Positions 1 to 7,742 of a DNA stretch of 48,078 nucleotides are shown here, piece by piece. This DNA is from Acidobacteriota bacterium. Lineage in GTDB: Bacteria; Acidobacteriota; Terriglobia; Terriglobales; Acidobacteriaceae. Position 1 is the first letter of the stretch. The number at the start of each line of letters is the position of its first letter. The notes under the pieces were generated by a model that worked only from the letters and a program-made list of their open reading frames with translations, was not told where the DNA came from and searched no databases. The DNA lies in NCBI GenBank assembly GCA_021810625.1, contig JAJZIJ010000020.1, positions 1-48,078 of the forward strand. Reading direction: 5' to 3'. The position numbers were made by a program, and so were the translations under genes.

Positions 1-126
1 AGCCAGGAGCTAAACTCCTGGCTGCATCTCTACAACTGGCATCGTCCCCATGCTAGTCTGGGCCAGTCTCCTCCCATCAGCCGCTCCGGCCTCGAAGGGA
101 ATAACCTATTGAGCCACCACAGCTAG
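1..126 (+). mobile_element. IS481-like transposase, C-terminal fragment (cut by window edge)
   Basis: Frame 1 is open from the first base to a TAG at 124-126 and encodes 41 residues. They contain YNWHRPHASLG followed by a proline-rich stretch and the ending NNLLSHHS. A tyrosine/asparagine-tryptophan-HRPH block and an NNLL/HS-type end are typical of the last part of the DDE integrase core in IS481-family transposases, which cut and paste the element. Only the tail is in the window. The element must end soon after the stop, because degenerate methyltransferase coding sequence is readable from about 140. I could not fix the terminal inverted repeat because the other end is outside the window. 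Confidence 0.72.
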
Positions 127-140
127 CTCATCGCATTCTT

Positions 141-1076
141 CAAGAGGCTGCATACGTTACATCGGATAGAAGCTTTCCCGCTCTCCTAACAAAGTGCTAT
201 GACGAGCTTTCTCTTAACAGCCTTGAGACATTGCGGCGTGCCCTTCTGGCCCAGGAAACCACATCTTCCGCATGGCAGCTTTGTTGGCTGGCATTCGTCA
301 GTATCATCCGGATGTCATCGCACGCGGGCACGGCACAATGGCAATATGTTTTACCCAACAAACGGAAAGTTTCACCCAAAGAACCATTTAGCGCATATTT
401 CAGAAAGGTCTCTGAAATGGCAAGTGATATGCGAGCCTTGCAGTCAGAAACATGTGGGTATCAACCTCGTCTTTATCAAGAGGATTGTCGTCTGGAAGGT
501 GCAGTTCCTGCGGAGTGGGCCGATCTCATCATCACATCGCCTCCCTACATTAACAATTACGATTATGCAGATGCTACGCGCTTAGAAATGACGATGATGG
601 GAGAGATAGAGGGATGGAAAGACCTTCAAGGTGCCGTACGCACGCATCTTGTCCGTTCATGCACCCAACATGTTTCCGCCTATGCCAGCGATGTGTATCA
701 AATCCTAAAAAACCCACTACTTCGTCCGATTCTCGATGAATTGGAGCCAACTGTTATGGCGTTGGATGCAGAACGGGAAATGCATGGAGGGAAGAAAAAT
801 TATCATGCGATGATTGTTCATTATTTTCTTGATCTAGCTCAAGTTTGGATGCAGATGCGACGGATATCACGATCTGGATCGTCCGTGTGTTTTGTGATTG
901 GGGATTCTGCACCTTATGGCATCCATGTTCCAGTGGAACAGTGGCTCGGACGATTGGCGTTGGCCGCTGGGTTCAAATCTTTTGAATTTTCAAAATTTAG
1001 AGATAGAAACATAAAATGGAAAAATCGCAAACATCAAATTCCCCTACATGAAGGACACCTCTGGATTCATGGATAA
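141..1076 (+). pseudogene. DNA methyltransferase (SPPY type), 5'-truncated and frameshifted
   Basis: The 3' part (frame of 231-1076) reads as a SAM-dependent DNA methyltransferase. It has the catalytic TSPPY motif encoded near 534-548, then a block ending FVIGDSAPYGIHVPVE that resembles the later strands of N4-cytosine/N6-adenine enzymes. Upstream the frame breaks. Positions about 141-272 read well in the frame of 231 (PALLTKCYDELSLNSLETLR). Positions about 275-335 read well only in the frame of 299 (AALLAGIRQYHPDVIARGHG). From about 337 the first frame resumes (QYVLPNKRKVSPKEPF). That implies two compensating indels. The AdoMet-binding motif (FxGxG) is absent and would lie upstream, where the IS481-like element now sits. 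The gene overlaps the probable endonuclease gene at its 3' end. I infer a dead modification gene; two sequencing errors are the alternative explanation for the frame breaks, but they would not restore the missing 5' end. Confidence 0.72.
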
Positions 1077-1860
1077 CGAACAAGAAGAAATCCAAGCCTC
1101 ATCAGGACATAAACTTGGCCAACTCATTGGAGACTGGTTTCAGGACTATTTTGTTTTCCCTGTACTGAATGAGGTGGCAAACAAACTGAACCTTTTCCTC
1201 GACCATCGCTTGCAGCATCGACAAATACGAAGCGGGAAAATTATCTGGAATGACGAATATGGCAATGGCGTAGATTATGACTTCGTCATGGAACTGGGAG
1301 GATCAGATACACAAAGAGGCGTTCCGGTCGCATTTCTAGAAGCTTTTTGGAGGCGTGGTGCACGACATTCTAAAGACAAAGCTCGCGACGATAGCGGTAA
1401 GTTGATGCCGATGCGTAGCACGTATCCAACAGCACGCTTTCTTGGAATTGTTGCCAGCGGAGATTTTACCCGTCCAGCCACGGAATTAGCTCGTTCGCGT
1501 GACATCGACCTCTTCTACATTCCAAAACAGAAGATCGTAGACTCTTTCAAAAAGCTCGGCATGGAGATGGATTACGACGATAAATCCTCCGAGACCATAA
1601 AAGCTCAATTCACTCAAAATTTCCTAACTAAATTTGGTGAAGAAGCGAAGAAAAACGCCGCAAAAATACTTCGGGAAACAGTAACTGAAACAGTCATCCG
1701 TGGCTATATTGATCGTGTTCGTGCGAGTCTTTCCGCGCTTCCACAAGAAGTTCGAATTATCGGTGAACGCAAGTCGATCCCCAAAGTATTTGAAACGGTT
1801 GATGCTGCGGAAGATTTTCTGCATAGGACACCTTTAGAATTCGACTTCTCCGCATCGTAA
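1069..1860 (+). CDS. Putative restriction endonuclease next to the methyltransferase remnant (C-terminally shortened)
   Basis: This 263-residue product directly follows the methyltransferase and overlaps it by 8 bases, the usual layout of a restriction-modification pair. An alternative start at 1048 adds seven residues; neither start has a strong ribosome site. Counting from the 1048 start, near residue 76 it has VDYDFVMEL and near 95 VAFLEAFWRRGARHSKDKA. This acidic pair ahead of an E-x-x-W-R-R/H-S-K segment looks like a divergent PD-(D/E)XK nuclease core, and I recall similar uncharacterised proteins beside DNA methylases. The catalytic assignment is inference. The TAA at 1858-1860 is probably not the natural end, because the same frame stays open for another 45 codons with protein-like sequence. 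With its methyltransferase destroyed, an active nuclease would be lethal, which fits inactivation. Confidence 0.6.
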   Translation: MDNEQEEIQASSGHKLGQLIGDWFQDYFVFPVLNEVANKLNLFLDHRLQHRQIRSGKIIWNDEYGNGVDYDFVMELGGSDTQRGVPVAFLEAFWRRGARHSKDKARDDSGKLMPMRSTYPTARFLGIVASGDFTRPATELARSRDIDLFYIPKQKIVDSFKKLGMEMDYDDKSSETIKAQFTQNFLTKFGEEAKKNAAKILRETVTETVIRGYIDRVRASLSALPQEVRIIGERKSIPKVFETVDAAEDFLHRTPLEFDFSAS

Positions 1861-1998
1861 GAGTTATTTGCTTACGAAATAACCTACAGTGATGGATTCG
1901 AATTTTCGCGTGACGGCCTTGAAATTGAGAAGCTGCAAGTCTTAAACCACGATATTTCTTTACTGGTTTCTCACATGCAGCACCTCAAAAATGCCTAG
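1861..1998 (+). other. In-frame continuation of the endonuclease reading frame beyond its stop
   Basis: Directly after the TAA at 1858-1860 the same frame runs open to a TAG at 1996-1998. It encodes an amphipathic, protein-like tail that includes YEITYSDGFEFSRDGLEIEK and ends in HMQHLKNA. It has no start codon of its own near the front. The simplest reading is that the endonuclease once extended through here and a nonsense change removed its last 45 residues. Confidence 0.5.
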
Positions 1999-2292
1999 CT
2001 GCCCATTAAACGCGTCATCGCAGGCATGTTGATTCCACATGGCTGATGGATTGGCCCAAGCCGTAAAGCCGCAGGCGGACATTGTCCGCATCTTTGGCGG
2101 TAGCGCGCGTCGAACCAACCTGAAAACGTTAAACACCTACCCGAAGAGAAATCCAGAGAATCGTGCCCCATGCAAGCCTTCTTTTTGTTCCGTTCCATGA
2201 CATTCTTTTGGCTTGCGTGGGGGAAACCAGAGACCTGGCATCGCATGCGCTTCGTTCAGAATGGCGTGTTATGTTGCCTGCATCTCTGCCGC
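1999..2292. other. Intergenic stretch with no convincing gene
   Basis: About 290 bases between the endonuclease remnant and the convergent recJ gene. A 54-codon frame starts at ATG 2039 on the plus strand and contains ADIVRIFGGSARR, but it has no clear ribosome site and I do not recognise it. Several longer frames run into the recJ region and are antisense shadows. I see no T-tract terminator for either neighbour. Confidence 0.4.
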
Positions 2293-4125
2293 TTATTCCA
2301 TCTTCGCCGGGCGCAGGCCGAGGATTTCGATCTCCAGCTCCCGGCTGTTGCCGCGAAAATTGTCCGGGCCGCGCAGTTTGTACGCCACATCGACCAGAGA
2401 ATTTTCGCCGAGTCCCATTGCCGCCAGTTGCTCGGCCCAGTTCCAACCGAGGGCTGTGTGCTGCGCTCCGGTTGGCCCCTGCGCCAGTCGTAGACGCACA
2501 TGGCGCTCCTTCATAATGCGCGGCGCGGCGCTGATGCGAACGTGACGCGCCAGAAAAATCGGCTCTGGATTGTCCATGCCATGCGGAGCCAGACGCGCCA
2601 GCCAGGTTGCCAGCGCGGGTGTCAGGCGGTCGAGCGGCAACTCCAGTTCGCAGACAAGTTCGCTGGCGAAGGCATCGGGAGTCATCCGTTCTGCGGCGTA
2701 GGCAGCAAGGCGCTGGCGCAGCTCCGGCACGCAGGCCGAGGGAAGCGAGAAGCCCACAGCGTGCGCGTGGCCGCCATAGCGCGTAAAGAGATCGTTGCAG
2801 GTGGCAAGCGCGCCGAGCAGATGAAACGAAGGAATCGAGCGCCCGGAGCCATACGCCTCGCCCGCCTCATGCGTCAGCACCAGGGCGGGCTTGCCCACAC
2901 GATCCACCACGCGAGAGGCCAGAATGCCGATCACGCCGCGATGCCATCCCTCCCCGTCCAGCACCAATAAAGCGGAGTCTGCCAGTGAGGCATCGTCGCG
3001 CAAACGTTGCTCAATTTCGTCGAGCGCCTGCAACTCGATCTTGCGGCGCTCCGTGTTCAGGCGGTGCAATTTTTCCGCCACCGCGCGCGCGTAGGCCGGA
3101 TCGCGTGTGGTGAAAAGATCGACAACATCGCTGGCAACATCCATGCGTCCGGCGGCATTCAGGCGGGGCGCGATGCGGAAGGCAATGTCGCGTGCGTTGA
3201 GACGGCGGCTGGGATCAATCTCCGCCAGTTCCAACAAGGCGCGCAGGCCGGGATGCACAGGATTCGCCAATTGCTCAATGCCCAGCGCAGTGACGGTACG
3301 ATTTTCTCCCAGCAGCGGAACCGAATCGGCAATGGTGGCCAGCGCCAGCAATTTAAGAAACGATGGCAGCAGCTTGGCGCGCGCCCGTTCCCGGTCGTTG
3401 GCTTCGAGCAGCGCCTGCGCCAGCTTGAAGGCCACGCCCGCGCCACAGAGATGTTTGCAGGGGTAGGCGCAACCGGGTTGGTTGGGATTCAGCACGGCGA
3501 TGGCGGCGGGAATTCCCAGCGTGGCATCGGCCAGATGATGATCGGTGACGATCAAATCCAGTCCCAGCCGCTGCGCCTCGCTCGCGGCGGCAAAGGCGCG
3601 GATGCCATTATCCACGCTGATGACCAGTCGCGCGCCATCGGCTGCCGCCTGCGCCATATACTCCGCCTGCATCCCGTAGCCATCGCGCATTCGGTGCGGA
3701 ACATGGAAGCGGCAGATGCCGCCGAGCGTTTCAATGGCCGTCTTCAGCAGCACCACGGCGATGGTGCCATCGACATCGTAATCGCCGTAGATCAGAACGG
3801 GTTGCTGCTGCGCGATGGCTTTCTGGGCACGCGCCACGGCTGTCGTCATGCCAAGCATGGCATATGGGTTCAGCAGATGATCGAGATGCGGCGAAAGAAA
3901 TGCTTCGGCCTCTTGCGCTGTGCGCGCGCCACGAGCGCACAGCAACTCCGCGATGACGAGAGGCAGAGATGCTGCCCGCGCCAGAGCTTCTGCGGCAGGG
4001 TTGGACGCGCCAACCTTCCAATGTTGCCGCGGCGTAACAGCGTTCTCTGCGCGGTTCGCAATGGAAGGCACAGCGCTGGCAGCCGTGGGAAGCTCTCCCA
4101 TCTCTTCCGGGGGAGAAAGACTCAT
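2293..4125 (-). CDS. recJ: Single-stranded-DNA-specific exonuclease RecJ
   Basis: A 610-residue DHH-family 5'-to-3' exonuclease that degrades single-stranded DNA in recombination and mismatch/base-excision repair. The phosphoesterase motifs are in order: DYDVDG at about 115-120, VDNGI at 171-175 and TDHH at 194-197, followed by the CGAGVAFKL helix and the DHHA1/OB-type C-terminal region (ILASRVVDRVGKPALVL). Length is slightly above that of E. coli RecJ (577). The frame is open 31 codons further upstream, but I place the start at ATG 4125 because it overlaps the stop of the upstream gene in an ATGA arrangement, which points to translational coupling. The first 50 residues look low in complexity and are probably disordered. 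All motif residues are intact. Confidence 0.95.
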   Translation of the reverse strand: MSLSPPEEMGELPTAASAVPSIANRAENAVTPRQHWKVGASNPAAEALARAASLPLVIAELLCARGARTAQEAEAFLSPHLDHLLNPYAMLGMTTAVARAQKAIAQQQPVLIYGDYDVDGTIAVVLLKTAIETLGGICRFHVPHRMRDGYGMQAEYMAQAAADGARLVISVDNGIRAFAAASEAQRLGLDLIVTDHHLADATLGIPAAIAVLNPNQPGCAYPCKHLCGAGVAFKLAQALLEANDRERARAKLLPSFLKLLALATIADSVPLLGENRTVTALGIEQLANPVHPGLRALLELAEIDPSRRLNARDIAFRIAPRLNAAGRMDVASDVVDLFTTRDPAYARAVAEKLHRLNTERRKIELQALDEIEQRLRDDASLADSALLVLDGEGWHRGVIGILASRVVDRVGKPALVLTHEAGEAYGSGRSIPSFHLLGALATCNDLFTRYGGHAHAVGFSLPSACVPELRQRLAAYAAERMTPDAFASELVCELELPLDRLTPALATWLARLAPHGMDNPEPIFLARHVRISAAPRIMKERHVRLRLAQGPTGAQHTALGWNWAEQLAAMGLGENSLVDVAYKLRGPDNFRGNSRELEIEILGLRPAKME

Positions 4126-4604
4126 TCCATCCCTTCCTCGCCGGAGGAGGAACGGGGATCCAAAACATCCTGCATGTAGTCGATGGCCTCCACCAGATGG
4201 CGGTATTGGCCGTACCACTTCGTCACCGTTTCATGCACAAAGAGAAATCCCTGATGCGCGAAGGCCAGCTCAATATGCCCGATCTTGCCGATGTGTTGCA
4301 ACAGCTTGTGCGCTTCGTCAATGTCGGCGGTCAGATCATTCAGGCGAGTCATCTCCTGCAACTCTTCGAGCAATATTTCCAGCGTGGCTGCCTCCAGTTG
4401 ATCCTCGCCGATCATGATGAGCGGGACGTTCACGGTCTTCGCCATCTCGACGAAATCCTTCCAGCTATCCATGTTGTCGGGGTCGTTCCACCAGACGCGG
4501 GGCGCAGCCTCTGGAATCAGCGCGGGGAAGTGGCGAATGCCGTGGCCTTCGATGAAGGCAATCATGTCGTCTTTCAGCAAGGTTAAATTGTCGAATTCAG
4601 TCAT
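4122..4604 (-). CDS. Conserved-looking hypothetical protein coupled to recJ
   Basis: A 160-residue acidic soluble protein with no signal peptide or membrane segment. It has a helical middle (LEILLEELQEMTRLNDL), then a segment rich in His and aromatic residues ending KWYGQYRHLVEAIDYM. I do not recognise the family. Its stop overlaps the recJ start (ATGA), so the two are almost certainly co-transcribed and translationally coupled. That makes a role beside RecJ plausible, but nothing in the sequence demonstrates one. The 68-bp gap to the divergent ferredoxin gene should hold the promoters for both directions. Confidence 0.75.
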   Translation of the reverse strand: MTEFDNLTLLKDDMIAFIEGHGIRHFPALIPEAAPRVWWNDPDNMDSWKDFVEMAKTVNVPLIMIGEDQLEAATLEILLEELQEMTRLNDLTADIDEAHKLLQHIGKIGHIELAFAHQGFLFVHETVTKWYGQYRHLVEAIDYMQDVLDPRSSSGEEGME

Positions 4605-4672
4605 CTCAATTGGTATTCTCGCAGACTGCTTTAGGATGGGAGTAGAAGAATTTTCTCAGGAGAGCAACAAGC

Positions 4673-5062
4673 GTGGCAAAGTTTGAGCGGCACATATTTG
4701 TTTGCACCAACCAGCGGGAGCCGGGAAGCGCCCGTGGCTGCTGCAATCCAGAGGGCAAAGCGGGGCTGCACGCGCTGCTGAAACAGGCCACAGACGCGGC
4801 GGGACTTGCGACCACGGTGCGCGTGAACAAGGCGGGATGCCTGGATCAGTGTGAGCACGGGCCGACGGTGGTCGTGTATCCAGAGGGCGTTTGGTACGGG
4901 GGAATTCTGGCGGAGGATATCGCGGAAATTGTGCAGTCGCATCTGGTCGAAGGCCGTCCTGTGCAGCGGCTGGTGTTGGACGATACCTGCGTCAATACGG
5001 CATCCTGCGCACATAAACCGCGCGCATCTGGCGCATCCACCACATCCGCTCAATCCGCATAG
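4673..5062 (+). CDS. Thioredoxin-like [2Fe-2S] ferredoxin
   Basis: A 129-residue protein of the thioredoxin-fold (2Fe-2S) ferredoxin family, related to the NuoE/HoxE-type fold. Cysteines at 11, 23 or 24, 56 and 60 supply the cluster ligands, in the contexts FVCTNQR, RGCCNP and KAGCLDQC; the segment GPTVVVYPEGVWY that follows is typical. The start is GTG at 4673, preceded by AGGAGAG nine bases upstream. The last 30 residues are Ala/Ser/Thr-rich with two further cysteines and are probably a flexible tail. It is likely a small electron carrier; the partner is unknown. Confidence 0.88.
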   Translation: MAKFERHIFVCTNQREPGSARGCCNPEGKAGLHALLKQATDAAGLATTVRVNKAGCLDQCEHGPTVVVYPEGVWYGGILAEDIAEIVQSHLVEGRPVQRLVLDDTCVNTASCAHKPRASGASTTSAQSA

Positions 5063-5107
5063 ACAGACGGCCATCATCGTCACGTATGCTATATTTCAGA
5101 GAGAATC

Positions 5108-5386
5108 ATGATTTTATCGAAAGATTACGTCGGATATCTGGCGCGCCAGACGGTCAAAGGCTTGATGGAGGCGAAGCTGATTCGCGCCGACAAGGTCGCC
5201 GTGTTGCAGGAGCGCGTGCAGGCCGGGCTGTTGGATGAGCTTGCGCTGGAAGATCGCATCAACGAGGAAGTGCGCGTGATTCTGGAGGCATATCAGGAAG
5301 ATATGCTCCGCAGCGGAGCCAGCTACCCGGAGATGTTCAAAAAGGTCAAGATGGAATTGGCCCGAAAGTACAAGGCGATCCTGTGA
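5108..5386 (+). CDS. DUF507 family protein, first of a tandem pair
   Basis: A 92-residue, highly charged, all-helical cytosolic protein (ILSKDYVGYLARQTVKGLME at the front, FKKVKMELARKYKAIL at the end) that matches DUF507 proteins of acidobacteria and some deltaproteobacteria-like groups. A purine-rich AGAGAGA site precedes the ATG. Its TGA overlaps the GTG of the next gene (GTGA), so the pair is coupled. No function is established for the family; co-expression and related folds suggest the two subunits may form a heteromer, which is inference. Confidence 0.85.
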   Translation: MILSKDYVGYLARQTVKGLMEAKLIRADKVAVLQERVQAGLLDELALEDRINEEVRVILEAYQEDMLRSGASYPEMFKKVKMELARKYKAIL

Positions 5387-5658
5387 GAATCTCGCGCGAT
5401 AAAGTCAATAAACTCGCCCATGTGGTGGCCGATACGCTGGCCGACGTCAACGAATGCGATTTTCTGGAAGACCGCAATACCATTCGACAGAAGGCCCGCG
5501 ACATCCTGGAAAAACTCCTGACCGAGGAGATGAAGATCGACACTGCGGCGCGCCTGAAGGTGCAGTCGCATAAGCGCGATATTCCCGAAGGCAGCCAGGA
5601 GTGGGATATTCTCTACCGGAAATACTACAACGACGAAGTAAAAAAGCTCGGCATCTAA
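5383..5658 (+). CDS. DUF507 family protein, second of a tandem pair
   Basis: A 91-residue charged helical protein starting at GTG 5383, inside the stop of the first DUF507 gene. Its beginning (MRISRDKVNKLAHVVADTL) and its end (WDILYRKYYNDEVKKLGI) are DUF507 signatures. It is paralogous in layout to its neighbour but clearly diverged, so the duplication is old. It ends 7 bases before the convergent esterase gene. Confidence 0.85.
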   Translation: MRISRDKVNKLAHVVADTLADVNECDFLEDRNTIRQKARDILEKLLTEEMKIDTAARLKVQSHKRDIPEGSQEWDILYRKYYNDEVKKLGI

Positions 5659-5665
5659 TCTGGGT

Positions 5666-6496
5666 CTAGGGGCGATGTCCGTGTGTCGTTCCGGGGGTCA
5701 GGACTTCCTCAAGAAACAGCAGCGTCTTTGAGAAATTCCTCTGCCAGTAGGGCCATTCATGGCCCCCGGCGCATTCCTCGAAGACGTGTGCGATCCCTTC
5801 CGCAAGGAGTGCTTCGTGCAGCGCGCGATTGGCGGAGAGCAGCGGATCGGAAACTCCACAATCAAAACGCAGGGGCGGCAGCGCAGCGCCATTGCGCCGA
5901 AACCAGTACATCGGGTCTGCGTCTTCCTGGATTGCGCCTTGATGGATCATAGGCGGTTCCGCCGTAAAGTCCAGCATTTGCGCGGGATGCGTGATCGCGG
6001 AATGGGCGGAAATTCCGGCGACCTTTTCCGCATATTTTGCGCCGAGTCGCAATGCGCCGTAGCCACCCATCGAGAGTCCTGCCAGAAACAGCGGAGACGA
6101 GGTGTTTACGCAAGGCGCAACTTCCATCGCTGCTGCGGCCACATCGCGCATGATCCAGCTCTCATAATCCGCCGCATCGTGCCGGAGATATCCGCTGCCG
6201 TCTCCCCATAAGCCATCCGATGGCATGGCAAGAACGAAGGGCCGCACCTGTCCCATCTGGATCGACGCAAGCGCAGTACGATGCGCGCCCGCTTTCATCG
6301 TCCAAACCCAATGGCTTCCATAAACGCCATGCAGCAGGATGAGCAACGGCACGCCAGACTGTCCCATGCACTGCGGAGGCACAAAGAAACTTATATCTCC
6401 ACGCCGCTGCAATGCTGGACTTTGAACCGTAACGACTCTGACATGCTCCAACTCAAACTGCGGATCCGAAATTTCGATGGTTCGGAAGTAGCTCAT
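5666..6496 (-). CDS. Esterase of the putative-esterase / S-formylglutathione hydrolase type
   Basis: A 276-residue alpha/beta hydrolase. It has the oxyanion-hole region LLILLHGVYG (about 52-60), the nucleophile elbow GLSMGGYG with Ser142, an acidic residue at FDCGVSD (Asp212 or Asp217) and the catalytic His246 in GGHEWPYW. This is the layout of the PF00756 esterases, which include S-formylglutathione hydrolase and mycolyl/feruloyl esterases. No signal peptide is visible. It begins 3 bases after the stop of the alcohol dehydrogenase gene, so it is the last gene of that operon. Pairing with a zinc alcohol dehydrogenase allows a formaldehyde-type thiol ester route or hydrolysis of an imported ester; I cannot decide between them. 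Confidence 0.85.
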   Translation of the reverse strand: MSYFRTIEISDPQFELEHVRVVTVQSPALQRRGDISFFVPPQCMGQSGVPLLILLHGVYGSHWVWTMKAGAHRTALASIQMGQVRPFVLAMPSDGLWGDGSGYLRHDAADYESWIMRDVAAAAMEVAPCVNTSSPLFLAGLSMGGYGALRLGAKYAEKVAGISAHSAITHPAQMLDFTAEPPMIHQGAIQEDADPMYWFRRNGAALPPLRFDCGVSDPLLSANRALHEALLAEGIAHVFEECAGGHEWPYWQRNFSKTLLFLEEVLTPGTTHGHRP

Positions 6497-6499
6497 AGA

Positions 6500-7627
6500 T
6501 CACGCATTCATAACCAGTACGCCCTTGGCTATCCTGCCCGCGCGCATGTCGGAGAACGCTTCGGACAGGCCATCCAAGGGGTAGGTGCGCGTAACCATCT
6601 CTCGCAGCTTGAGACGATTTTCGCTGTGGAGCTTCAGCAGCAAAGGAAAATCGCGCGTCGGACGGCACTGGCCATACAGTGGGTTCAGGTACGTCTTATC
6701 CCATTCAAAAAGTTCCATGTCGAAGGGAATCGATTGTTCGATCCCGCTCACTCCCACAGCCGTACCTCCGCTTCGCGTAAATGCCAGGGGCGCAGGGCCA
6801 AGCGCTGGAATGGCCGTGCATTCAAAGCAGTAATCCGCTCCCCGTCCGCCAGTCATGCTGCGAACTTTCAGCGCGGCCTGCTGAAGTCCCCGATCCGCAG
6901 TATCCGCAAGCAGCGTGGTTGTCGCGCCGAATCGCATGGCCATATCCAGTCTTGCCGCTGCAATATCGACGGCAAGGATGGTTGTCGCGCCGCAATATAC
7001 CGCTCCCTGAATGACGCTCAGCCCGACTCCACCGCAGCCGAGAACAACCACCGTCGAGCCGGGTGTAACTTTCGCCGCATTCACCACGGAGCCAAATCCT
7101 GTCATAACGGCGCAACCAAGAATGCATGCCTCGGCAAAAGAAATTTCGTTGTCGATCTTAACGACGGCCTGCCTGGGGACAAGAGCGTGTGTTGCCATTG
7201 TTCCCAGCGCAAAGGATGTATTGATCTTGCGTCCTCGCCAGTCAAAACGTTCATCGGGAAGACTCCGCCGATTTTCGCAGATATTTTCAGCCGAGCGGAG
7301 ACACTGGAAGCACTGGCCACATGGGATGGCCCAGTTCAGCAAAACGCGATCCCCTGGCTTTACATGATTGACGTTTTCCCCAACTTGAAGGACGATCCCG
7401 GCTCCCTCATGCCCCATGATGTATGTCGAGGAGCGTGGCCCAACGCGCAGGAAATCCTCCGCGCGCGGTGCCCTGTCTTTCCACATACACATGCAGTCGT
7501 AATCTGTGTGACAGACGCCGCTTGCCTTCATTTCAAGCAGAACTTCATCTGCCTGCGGCGGCTGGAGCGTAACCTCGTCAAGAACAAAACTTCCCTTTCC
7601 TTCGGTAATGATTGCCTGGATACGCAT
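6500..7627 (-). CDS. Zinc-dependent medium-chain alcohol dehydrogenase (class III-like)
   Basis: A 375-residue NAD(P)-dependent dehydrogenase. Catalytic zinc ligands are Cys39 (SGVCHTDYD) and His73 (MGHEGAG). The structural zinc lobe is CGQCFQCLRSAENIC (Cys103, 106, 109, 117). The nucleotide-binding fold is VVVLGCGGVGLSVIQ with GxGxxG near 197-202. Overall it resembles the class III/aryl-alcohol group. It lies 115 bp after the dioxygenase gene and 3 bp before the esterase gene on the same strand. I infer it oxidises an alcohol produced by those neighbours; the substrate is not visible from sequence. Confidence 0.9.
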   Translation of the reverse strand: MRIQAIITEGKGSFVLDEVTLQPPQADEVLLEMKASGVCHTDYDCMCMWKDRAPRAEDFLRVGPRSSTYIMGHEGAGIVLQVGENVNHVKPGDRVLLNWAIPCGQCFQCLRSAENICENRRSLPDERFDWRGRKINTSFALGTMATHALVPRQAVVKIDNEISFAEACILGCAVMTGFGSVVNAAKVTPGSTVVVLGCGGVGLSVIQGAVYCGATTILAVDIAAARLDMAMRFGATTTLLADTADRGLQQAALKVRSMTGGRGADYCFECTAIPALGPAPLAFTRSGGTAVGVSGIEQSIPFDMELFEWDKTYLNPLYGQCRPTRDFPLLLKLHSENRLKLREMVTRTYPLDGLSEAFSDMRAGRIAKGVLVMNA

Positions 7628-7742
7628 ACACGCTCTTTATCTCTTCATCCTTGTCTACCCTGTGCCCGGAGTGGCGGACGATTTTGCAAGCCGAATCTGT
7701 ACGCGCGCGTTGCCTGCGGCTGGGCGGGAGCCATTGCGTCCG

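Noticed and set aside
3007-4179. Open frame of 390 codons on the plus strand across recJ
   Set aside because: It is antisense to a clearly coding recJ with all motifs, has no ribosome site and reads as a Gln/Gly/Arg-rich shadow of GC-rich codons.
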